Origin: UBA6107 sp034430175 | Lineage (GTDB): Bacteria; Chloroflexota; Anaerolineae; Anaerolineales; Anaerolineaceae | DNA: 64,000 bases | Assembly: GCA_034430175.1 (NCBI GenBank) | Contig: DAOUFI010000032.1 | Span: 124,001 to 188,000 of the forward strand | Direction: 5' to 3' | Notes under the pieces: model-generated | What the model was told of the DNA's origin: nothing | The model's input: the letters and a program-made list of their open reading frames with translations, nothing else | Databases searched by the model: none | Made by a program: the position numbers and the translations under genes | Part shown: piece by piece, positions 8,983-15,417 of the stretch | Layout: each line of letters opens with the position of its first letter | Position numbering within the stretch: the stretch's first letter is position 1

Positions 8983-9012
8983 AAAGCCAGGCTAAGTGCC
9001 TGGCTTTTTTAT
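8983..9012 (+). terminator. Intrinsic terminator after the MFS gene
   Basis: AAAGCCAGGC (8983-8992), a 5-nt loop, GCCTGGCTTT (8998-9007), then a run of T. The 10-bp stem is perfect. The T tract overlaps the stop codon of the convergent TetR gene. Confidence 0.85.
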
Positions 9013-9593
9013 TTTAGAATTGCGGTAAGTTTTTCCAGGAAACTGTGGCGGGTATCTGGATCGCTCAAGTCTAGGTTGAGGCTGTCTTTATACAGGTGAG
9101 GAACCAGGATGGACATAAATGCCGCGTTCATAATCTGCATAATAGACAGTTCAAGATCAGCCCTGCTGCCATTGTAACCGTGAGATTCGAGATCATCGAC
9201 CAATTGGCGCGTAAAAATGTTCAACCGTTTAACCACCAGCGCGTCATAATTCCCTTCAGCCAGCAGGTCGTGGAAATGAGCCCGGGTGATTCCCGGGAAG
9301 TTCACACCTCCCTCGATAAGGTGATTGAAGATGTTGTAACAGCGCTGCTGAGCGGTCAAACCGGGGTCATCGGGAAAATCGGACCAGTCGAAAGCGTGGT
9401 CCATGGTGCGTTCCATCACTTTTTGGATGAGCACATCTTTGCTGCGGAAGTAGTAATTGATGGCGGCGCTGTTGATGCCGGCTTCCTTGGCGATGACGCG
9501 GTTGGTTGTGCCTTCCACTCCATATTTTTCAAGGCAGTTGATGGCGGCGTTGATGATCTTTTCTTCCACTGAGGTTTCTACCGGATCGGTCAT
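9009..9593 (-). CDS. TetR/AcrR-family transcriptional regulator
   Basis: 194 residues from the ATG at 9593, which overlaps the upstream SDR stop as ATGA and has GGAG 7 nt before it. The helix-turn-helix region (AAINCLEKYGVEGTTNRVIAKEAGINSAAINYYFRSKDVLI) is near residues 15-55, with the usual Y-Y-F-x-x-K. The C-terminal ligand domain is not recognisable. It probably represses the divergent SDR promoters through the palindromes at 10548-10611. Confidence 0.9.
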   Translation of the reverse strand: MTDPVETSVEEKIINAAINCLEKYGVEGTTNRVIAKEAGINSAAINYYFRSKDVLIQKVMERTMDHAFDWSDFPDDPGLTAQQRCYNIFNHLIEGGVNFPGITRAHFHDLLAEGNYDALVVKRLNIFTRQLVDDLESHGYNGSRADLELSIMQIMNAAFMSILVPHLYKDSLNLDLSDPDTRHSFLEKLTAILK

Positions 9594-10483
9594 TTGGTCT
9601 CCTCTTTTGTTTCGATATGACAAAGTTTAGCTGATTCCTGCCACAGCCTGAATGACAGCACCGGATTAATGGCGTTACGGGAGGGGTTCTTGGGAGCGCT
9701 GTCGCGCCAGTAGACGGCAGTTGATTGCGGAGCCTCCGGATCGCCGGCAAGGAAGAGGATTGTCGTGGCTGGTTCGATGGGATCCACTCCCAGCGTTTGA
9801 CGTTTTCGCCAGATAAAGCTGGAAAGGGAGCCGGTGCCTTTGAGTCCGATGTCGGTGTTCACCAAGCCAGGGTCCACGGCAAAGGCGTGAACGGATGAGC
9901 CGGCATGAAGACGGTTGAATTCGTAACTAAAGAGTACGTTGGCCAGTTTGGAGACCTTGTACTGCCACAGGCTGATGAAGATGCCCGGTTTGCGGATACG
10001 CTCAGGGTTTAGGAAGGTACGTAGATGCGAATCGGAGCTGACCGTGATAACGCGGCCACTGGGCGATTTCAGTAGAAGGGGTAACAACAGGTGGGTAAGC
10101 AGGAAGGGCGCCAGGTGGTTGACGGCAATGGTGGTTTCAATGTCGTCCTCCGTAAGTACCAATCGATCCATAAAGAGACCAGCGTTGTTCACCAGTACGT
10201 CCAGACTCTCATACCCTTCAGATTTCAGGATTGATTCGATCTCACCGGTCAGCCGCTTCACCTCAGATTGGCGTGACAGATCACCGATTACAAAGGCGAC
10301 CTGTGCTTTTGGCACCTCCCGCAGGATCATTTCACGGGCTTTCGCGCAGCGATTTTCATCGCGACCAACCCCGATCACAAACCCACCTCTTCGGCAGAAT
10401 TCCAGGGTGGTGCGGTAACCGATCCCAGCAGTGGCGCCGGTGACGACGATGGTTTTTCCGGTGAAATCAAATTCGTGTTCCAT
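9590..10483 (-). CDS. Short-chain dehydrogenase/reductase, retinol-dehydrogenase-like
   Basis: 297 residues. The NAD(P) glycine motif TGATAGIG is at residues 15-22, NNAG follows the fourth strand, and the catalytic Ser/Tyr/Lys are represented by TVSSDSH and YKVSK. The long form with an inserted C-terminal region resembles retinol dehydrogenase/WW-oxidoreductase-like SDRs acting on lipophilic alcohols or ketones. It forms a two-gene operon with the TetR gene (ATGA overlap). Substrate unknown. Confidence 0.87.
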   Translation of the reverse strand: MEHEFDFTGKTIVVTGATAGIGYRTTLEFCRRGGFVIGVGRDENRCAKAREMILREVPKAQVAFVIGDLSRQSEVKRLTGEIESILKSEGYESLDVLVNNAGLFMDRLVLTEDDIETTIAVNHLAPFLLTHLLLPLLLKSPSGRVITVSSDSHLRTFLNPERIRKPGIFISLWQYKVSKLANVLFSYEFNRLHAGSSVHAFAVDPGLVNTDIGLKGTGSLSSFIWRKRQTLGVDPIEPATTILFLAGDPEAPQSTAVYWRDSAPKNPSRNAINPVLSFRLWQESAKLCHIETKEETK

Positions 10484-10505
10484 GAGTCTTCCTTTCCTGT
10501 GAATG

Positions 10506-10533
10506 ATTCTATGTGTTTCTCCTGATTTGTCAA
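10506..10533 (-). promoter_or_regulatory. Promoter of the SDR-TetR operon
   Basis: On the minus strand: -35 TTGACA at 10533-10528, 16-bp spacer, -10 TAGAAT at 10511-10506. The start codon at 10483 is preceded by AGGAA. Consensus match only. Confidence 0.65.
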
Positions 10534-10547
10534 GACGATTGAAACAA

Positions 10548-10611
10548 TTGATTCAATCAAGCGATTGACAAATCGGGAGAATATATGTATATTAATCAAA
10601 TGATTGAATCA
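10548..10611. promoter_or_regulatory. Pair of TetR-type operator palindromes between divergent promoters
   Basis: TTGATTCAATCAA (10548-10560) is a perfect palindrome about one central base, and TGATTGAATCA (10601-10611) is a second one. The wider context is a perfect 15-bp inverted repeat, 10545-10559 against 10601-10615. The first lies beside the minus-strand promoter and the second overlaps the expected start of the plus-strand promoter, so one TetR protein could control both SDR genes. Confidence 0.72.
10565..10593 (+). promoter_or_regulatory. Strong promoter of the plus-strand SDR gene
   Basis: TTGACA at 10565-10570, 17-bp spacer, TATATT at 10588-10593. The expected start near 10600 falls at the edge of the palindrome at 10601-10611. 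Confidence 0.72.
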
Positions 10612-10628
10612 ATTGATAGGAGTTTACA

Positions 10629-11480
10629 ATGAAAAGTTACATGATGATCACCGGTGCTACCGGTGGACTTGGGAGCGCTTTCGCGGTGGAAGCCGCGCGA
10701 ATGGGATTCGACCTGGTGCTGACTGATGTTTGTCCGCAGGGGCAGACCCTGGCAGACCGCCTGACCGAAAAGTTTGGGGTGGAGACGCGGTATTTTCCTT
10801 GCGACCTGACCTCCGAACCGGCGCGGACGGAACTGTTTGAGGCTTTCCGAGAGCAGGAGCTACGCTTTTGGTCGCTGGTCAACGTGGCCGGACTGGACCA
10901 TGAAGGCGCTTTCCTCGAAAAGAGTCGCAGCCAAATCCTGACCATCCTCAAGGTTAACCTGCTGGCCAACATGGATATCAGCCATGAGGTGTTGACCATG
11001 CGTGACGATTCACGCAAATTCAGATTGATTAATACCTGCAGTATGGCAGGTTTCTACCCTATGCCATTCAAAGCTACCTACGCGGCTACCAAACGGTTTC
11101 TGCTTGATATCTCGCTGGCGCTCAACGAAGAGATCCGAGCATTTGGTTCGGTCACGGCGCTCTGCCCTGGAGGAATGCCCACCACGGAAGAGTGCATGCG
11201 CGCCATCTTCGCCCAGGGGTTCTGGGGTTGGGCTACCACTGTCGATCCCTATAGAGTGGCACGGACGACTCTGCAAAAGGCGATTAAGGGACGCCGGATT
11301 TATATCCCCGGCTTCACAAACAAATGGCTTCAGGCTATCAGCACCTGCGTACCGACAATCTCCAAAGTAAGGTACGTGGCAGCCCGCTGGACGAAATCTC
11401 AGGCAGACCTGGCCATGCGACGGCTTTTCGCGGGTCGAAAGTCGCCAGCGGAAGGACCCTTGCAACAAAAAATTGCCTGA
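10629..11480 (+). CDS. Short-chain dehydrogenase/reductase
   Basis: 283 residues. Glycine motif TGATGGLGS is near residue 8, LVNVAGL corresponds to the NAG motif, and the active site is NTCSMAGFYPMPFKATYAATKRF with Tyr-x-x-x-Lys. The C-terminal region (about 215-283) with positively charged residues resembles membrane-associated SDRs that reduce lipid-linked ketones. AGGAG precedes the start. It is divergent from the SDR-TetR operon and shares its operator region, so the two SDRs probably act on related substrates. Confidence 0.85.
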   Translation: MKSYMMITGATGGLGSAFAVEAARMGFDLVLTDVCPQGQTLADRLTEKFGVETRYFPCDLTSEPARTELFEAFREQELRFWSLVNVAGLDHEGAFLEKSRSQILTILKVNLLANMDISHEVLTMRDDSRKFRLINTCSMAGFYPMPFKATYAATKRFLLDISLALNEEIRAFGSVTALCPGGMPTTEECMRAIFAQGFWGWATTVDPYRVARTTLQKAIKGRRIYIPGFTNKWLQAISTCVPTISKVRYVAARWTKSQADLAMRRLFAGRKSPAEGPLQQKIA

Positions 11481-11499
11481 TAAATAATTATTCATCCGA

Positions 11500-11551
11500 C
11501 TGATTCCTGTATAATAAATAAATTACCCATATCTCCGAATACAGGAATCAG
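11500..11551 (+). repeat. Perfect 13-bp inverted repeat spanning -10 and ribosome binding site
   Basis: CTGATTCCTGTAT (11500-11512) and ATACAGGAATCAG (11539-11551) are exact reverse complements 26 nt apart. The left arm overlaps a -10 box TATAAT (11510-11515); the right arm contains the AGGA ribosome binding site and ends 2 nt before the ATG of the MFS gene. If transcription starts further upstream, the arms can form a hairpin that hides the ribosome site. If it starts after the TATAAT, they are better read as two operator sites. Confidence 0.65.
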
Positions 11552-11553
11552 CC

Positions 11554-12741
11554 ATGACCAGTCAAAGCAAGTATTTGCGTTTTTCATTTTTTGGAATGAT
11601 CTACTTTGCTGAAGGGATTATCCTGGGCTATTTTGCTTCAATCAATGCGCTTTACATGATCGAAAGCGGCCTGGATATGACCAAGGTGGGTATCTTCTCT
11701 TCAATTGCGCTTATCCCATTCGTGTTGAAGATCTTCTTTGGAATGTTAAGTGACAAATTCAACTTCTTTGGATTGGGGCACCGCAAACCTTATATTGTCA
11801 TCGGGTTGTTGGTGCAGATTGCCTGCTTGCTGGTGGTGGCGCAGTTGAACCCGGGTAAGCAATATTGGTTATTTGTGGGCATGGCATTCCTGCTGCAGTT
11901 GGGCATGGCCTTCTTCGATACCTGTGCCGATGGATTGGCGCTGGATATCACCCCGCTTTCCGAGAAAGGTGTCCTTCAGGGCTTCATGGTCGGCGGCCGC
12001 GCCATCGGTGTGATTGTAGCAGCCTCTACGTGCGGGTTCATCGCCGAAAAACTGGGCTGGTCATCGGTCTTTTACTTCCTGGCTATTCTAACCCTGCTTC
12101 CATTCATTCTTCTCTTTTTTGTCAAAGAAACTGTTCGTCAGCCGGGCGAGGACTTTAACTGGAAAGCGTTTGGAGCGTTCAAAGATCGCCAGGTATTGGC
12201 AGCAGCGGGGGTGGGGTTGATCGTCTTCATGGTCATTGTCGGCGCCAACCAGATCATTAACCCATCCTTCCAGGATAAAATGGAGCTCAGTCTGGGCACA
12301 GCCGGGCTGATCACTACCGTCTGGGGAGTGGGCGTGACGCTGGGAGCCATTGTTGGCGGTATCGTGATGGATAAGTTTGGTGATAAGAAAGCGTTGTGGA
12401 TTTCCATGCTCACTGTGGCACCAACTTTATTGCTCATGGCTTTCGCAACGAATATCCCGACAGCGTTCGTCACGGCGGCGTTGTTCGGAGTGGCTTACGG
12501 CATTTCACAGGCCTGTTACTTTGCCCTGGCCATGAAATACACGCAACCCTCCATTGCGGCTTCGATGTACTCGATCCTGATGGCCGTCACGAACATTGGT
12601 CAGGGGATTGGTCTGGCACTGAGCGGTGTGTTGGCAGACAATCTCGGATATATCTACGCTTTCGCGGCTTTTGCCCTGTTGATTTTCCTGGTCATTCCAT
12701 TCATGCCGGTGTTGTTCAAACAGGAAACGCAGAAATCATAG
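11554..12741 (+). CDS. MFS transporter, AmpG/PAT-like
   Basis: 395 residues with about 12 membrane helices. Features include MLSDKFNFFGLGHRKPYIVIGL in loop 2-3, which resembles sugar/drug cotransporter-type MFS proteins, and GGIVMDKFGDKKALWIS in the second half. No partner enzyme adjoins it. Control probably works through the inverted repeat just upstream. Substrate unknown. Confidence 0.82.
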   Translation: MTSQSKYLRFSFFGMIYFAEGIILGYFASINALYMIESGLDMTKVGIFSSIALIPFVLKIFFGMLSDKFNFFGLGHRKPYIVIGLLVQIACLLVVAQLNPGKQYWLFVGMAFLLQLGMAFFDTCADGLALDITPLSEKGVLQGFMVGGRAIGVIVAASTCGFIAEKLGWSSVFYFLAILTLLPFILLFFVKETVRQPGEDFNWKAFGAFKDRQVLAAAGVGLIVFMVIVGANQIINPSFQDKMELSLGTAGLITTVWGVGVTLGAIVGGIVMDKFGDKKALWISMLTVAPTLLLMAFATNIPTAFVTAALFGVAYGISQACYFALAMKYTQPSIAASMYSILMAVTNIGQGIGLALSGVLADNLGYIYAFAAFALLIFLVIPFMPVLFKQETQKS

Positions 12742-12788
12742 TACACAACGATTAAGAAGAAAAGAAGGAGCCTTGCGCTCTGTCTTTT

Positions 12789-13394
12789 TTATAGTTGAAA
12801 TCCGTGTTGAATCAACTCTTCCCGCAATTGCGCCGAGGAGCGGAACTGGATGCAGTTCAATCCGAGCTGGTTGCCCATGCGGATGTTGTCTTCGGAATCG
12901 TCGATGTAAACACAGTCCGCCGGGTCCAGGTCGTTGCGCCGCAGTAAAATTCGGCACAGGGCAGGGTCGGGTTTTGCGGTTTTCTCTCGGCCAGAGATAG
13001 CCATGTCTTTGAAAACTGAGAAGAAGTCGTACGTTTTTTCTACGATGGCGAATTTATCAGGCGACCAGTTGCTCAAGCCATAAAGGGGAACACCTTGATC
13101 GGACAGCTTTCTCAAAATCGCCACGTTTTGCTCGAAGACCCGGCCAAGCGTTTCCAACCAGCGCTCGTTGTAGACGCGCAGTACTGCAGCGTGCTTGGGA
13201 TATTTTCGGCACATGTCTTCGGTGGAATCATTAATCGAGAGCCCCTTGTCGCACTCGATGTTCCATTTCCAGAAATCGATCTCCTGCAGGAATGCGGCGA
13301 TCTCGGTATCGTTGGTCAGCACCTTGCGTAGCAGGTAGTACGGACTCCAGTCGAGCAGCACCCCACCGAAGTCAAAAATGATGGATTTAGGCAT
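12789..13394 (-). CDS. HAD-superfamily hydrolase, haloacid dehalogenase-like
   Basis: 201 residues from the ATG at 13394, preceded by TGGAA. Motif I is IFDFGGVLLDW: the nucleophile Asp is present, but the usual second Asp is Gly, as in the YihX/epoxide-hydrolase-N subgroup of phosphatases (FDFGGVL). Motif II is GLSNWS, motif III is the Lys in KTAKPDPA, and motif IV is YIDDSEDN. It is probably a small-molecule phosphatase such as a sugar-phosphatase. Confidence 0.88.
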   Translation of the reverse strand: MPKSIIFDFGGVLLDWSPYYLLRKVLTNDTEIAAFLQEIDFWKWNIECDKGLSINDSTEDMCRKYPKHAAVLRVYNERWLETLGRVFEQNVAILRKLSDQGVPLYGLSNWSPDKFAIVEKTYDFFSVFKDMAISGREKTAKPDPALCRILLRRNDLDPADCVYIDDSEDNIRMGNQLGLNCIQFRSSAQLREELIQHGFQL

Positions 13395-13446
13395 TGATGG
13401 TTCCAATCGTTTGCAAAGATTGGGGGAATTGTAACGCAAAAAGTAG

Positions 13447-13560
13447 TTGCGAGCGTAGTACTTGAATGAACAAGGATCGAGATTTCAACGAGCGAAGCAA
13501 TCCCCAACGAGCATATAAAATTATTGGGGATTGCTTCGTCGCGAAGAACGCTCCTCGCAA
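13447..13560. repeat. REP-like palindromic intergenic element
   Basis: An inner 15-bp perfect inverted repeat (13493-13507 and 13524-13538, core GAAGCAATCCCC) is nested inside outer arms TTGCGAG (13447-13453) and CTCGCAA (13554-13560). The wording TTGCGAG...GCGAAGCAATCCCC resembles a dispersed intergenic element known from several phyla. Only this copy was seen in the window. It fills the gap between the HAD gene start and the stop of the flavin-binding gene, and may also act as a terminator. Confidence 0.6.
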
Positions 13561-14421
13561 TTAAAACTCCGTGATCGCCTCCAACGGAACGGGCGGATAG
13601 ATCTGCTGCGGCTTGGGTGGCATCGAATTGTAGACCCAATCCACCTCGAGCACGCCAATCTGGATGCCGCAGACGCGCTTGCTGCCCTGGTAGGTACCGC
13701 GGACGAGCACGTCTTCCATAGATGAGATCGCCATACTAAGGATGGCCACGCTGGTGTACGGCGGGATGGCTTTCAGGTCATCGCCGAACGCGCCAAAAGA
13801 GAAGCAAAGGTGTTCGGGGTCGAGCGACTGCGCCTGGATGACTGGGATCACCACCGGGTAACCTTCCGCGTCCACATAGCACAGGAACTTGAGGTTGTCG
13901 ATCTTGTCGAAGAATGCCTGAGTCCATTTATTCATTACGGGTTTCTTCGATTTTTTCAAGGTGAGCGTCTTTGCGATCATGGTCTGGATGGCAGCAAAGA
14001 TCACCTGGTTCATCGGCAGGGGGTGTTTGCCCGACTGTCCCTTGAGGTCCATGTAATGCACAGTGTGGACGCCGAAGTAGGAGTTGTAGCGGAAGAGCGG
14101 CTGGTTGTTGTAATAGTCGTAGTCCTTGCCGTGCTTATCGGAACGGGTATAGACCGCCTGCCCGGTCCAGAAGCTCTTGTCCAGCCCCATGATGAGGAAT
14201 CCGGTCTTTGGATTGTCCTTGATGTACTTCTTGCTGACGCCTTCCATGAATTGACCCCAGACCACCTCGCCGGGGTTGGCGGCCATCAGGGTGGTGATGA
14301 GGGTGACGTGCGGTAGGCCGTCAGGGGTGACGGTGCCGAGGATACCGATCTTCATGGCGGGTAACAGGTCGGTGATATCCTGTTCAGAAAATTGTTTGTT
14401 TGGGTAACGGTCGTTGCTCAT
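13561..14421 (-). CDS. Pyridoxamine 5'-phosphate oxidase-like FMN-binding split-barrel protein
   Basis: 286 residues. The N-terminal half fits the PNPOx-like split barrel (LPAMKIGILGTVTPDGLPHVTLITTLMA...); the C-terminal half looks like a second, diverged copy starting around residue 170 (FFDKIDNLKFLCYVDAEGYPVVIPVIQA), so this may be an internal duplication. GGAGG precedes the start. It is the last gene of the glycyl-radical-enzyme operon (16 nt after the activase). A flavin redox or flavin-carrying role in the pathway is inferred; no substrate is known. Confidence 0.7.
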   Translation of the reverse strand: MSNDRYPNKQFSEQDITDLLPAMKIGILGTVTPDGLPHVTLITTLMAANPGEVVWGQFMEGVSKKYIKDNPKTGFLIMGLDKSFWTGQAVYTRSDKHGKDYDYYNNQPLFRYNSYFGVHTVHYMDLKGQSGKHPLPMNQVIFAAIQTMIAKTLTLKKSKKPVMNKWTQAFFDKIDNLKFLCYVDAEGYPVVIPVIQAQSLDPEHLCFSFGAFGDDLKAIPPYTSVAILSMAISSMEDVLVRGTYQGSKRVCGIQIGVLEVDWVYNSMPPKPQQIYPPVPLEAITEF

Positions 14422-14437
14422 AATCCTCCAGTATAGA

Positions 14438-15403
14438 TCAATCTTCCAGTCTGGCAGCGCCGGTGACGAAGACGCGCTCAGGGGAGAACCCGCCGGAGCG
14501 GGCCCAGGTGCCGGCTTGGTCGAGGTCGGCCTGGGTCATCAGTTCGGTCTGGTTGAACAGCCATTCCTGGTCCAGGCGCGAGTATTTGTCGCGGCACAGG
14601 TTGTTGAAGGCGCACAGTTCCCAGCGCGCGGCGGTGTTGCCGACGTTGGCTGCCAGCCAGGCGCTAATACCAGTGAGGTTAGCCTGTGTGGCTGTGGCGC
14701 CAGGGATTAGCGGGGTACGAATCCACAGCAGCTTTTCGGGTGAACGGGTACGTATCTCTTCGGCCAGCCATTTGAGATTGTCGAGGATACGTTCCAGGGG
14801 AGCTCCAGTCCACCTTTGATGCTCCGCCGGGTCGATTAGCTTGAGGTCCACCAGGAAGGTATCGAAGAAGGGGAACATCTCCTCCAGGGTCTGTCGGGCA
14901 CAAAGGGCGCAGGTGTCGAGCGCCAGGGAGATATTCCGGCTCTTGAGTTGTCGCGCTAAGTCAATGGTAAATACCGGTTGCAGGGTCGGTTCGCCGCCCG
15001 AAAAGGTGACACCGCCGCCGGATTTTTCGAAGTAAGCGCGGTCCTTGCAGAGTTCATCAACCAATTCAGAAACGCTGGCCCTTGTACCCAAGATTTCCAT
15101 TGCGCCGCTTGGGCAGGCTTCCACGCATTCTCCGCAAACAGAACACAACGCGCGGTCACGGATGATGCCATCCGAAGTCAGGGTGAGGGCATTTTGCCCG
15201 CAGGCCTCGATGCAACTTTCGCATCCAATACAGCGCACGGCCAGCCACTGCACCTCAGCTTTTGGAGAGATGGATTCGGGGTTGTGGCACCACTGGCAGT
15301 GCAGCGGGCAACCCTTGAAAAAGACGGTGGTGCGCAGTCCGGGGCCGTCTTCAGTCGAGAGGCGCTGCAGGTGTAGAATGAGGCCGGTGGTGGTATCGGT
15401 CAT
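14438..15403 (-). CDS. Glycyl-radical enzyme activating protein (radical SAM)
   Basis: 321 residues. Radical SAM cluster motif GCPLHCQWC (Cx3Cx2C) follows DGPGLRTTVFFKG, typical of PFL-activase relatives. An inserted two-[4Fe-4S] ferredoxin domain is present (CIGCESCIEAC and CSVCGECVEAC), as in activases of dehydratase-, decarboxylase- and succinate-synthase-type glycyl radical enzymes but not of classical PFL. GGEPTLQP is the SAM-binding GGE motif. It generates the Gly813 radical of the neighbouring enzyme. ATG 15403 fits the family N terminus; ATG 15415 is also possible. Confidence 0.93.
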   Translation of the reverse strand: MTDTTTGLILHLQRLSTEDGPGLRTTVFFKGCPLHCQWCHNPESISPKAEVQWLAVRCIGCESCIEACGQNALTLTSDGIIRDRALCSVCGECVEACPSGAMEILGTRASVSELVDELCKDRAYFEKSGGGVTFSGGEPTLQPVFTIDLARQLKSRNISLALDTCALCARQTLEEMFPFFDTFLVDLKLIDPAEHQRWTGAPLERILDNLKWLAEEIRTRSPEKLLWIRTPLIPGATATQANLTGISAWLAANVGNTAARWELCAFNNLCRDKYSRLDQEWLFNQTELMTQADLDQAGTWARSGGFSPERVFVTGAARLED

Positions 15404-15417
15404 GACGGTTTCCATAC

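Noticed and set aside
9096..9572. Open frames antisense to the TetR, SDR, KdpB and E1 genes.
   Set aside because: They are frames opposite genes with clear motifs, and carry no ribosome sites or recognisable domains.
12763..12786. GAGC-CTTGC-GCTC hairpin followed by T6 after the MFS gene.
   Set aside because: The stem is only 4 bp, too weak to call a terminator.
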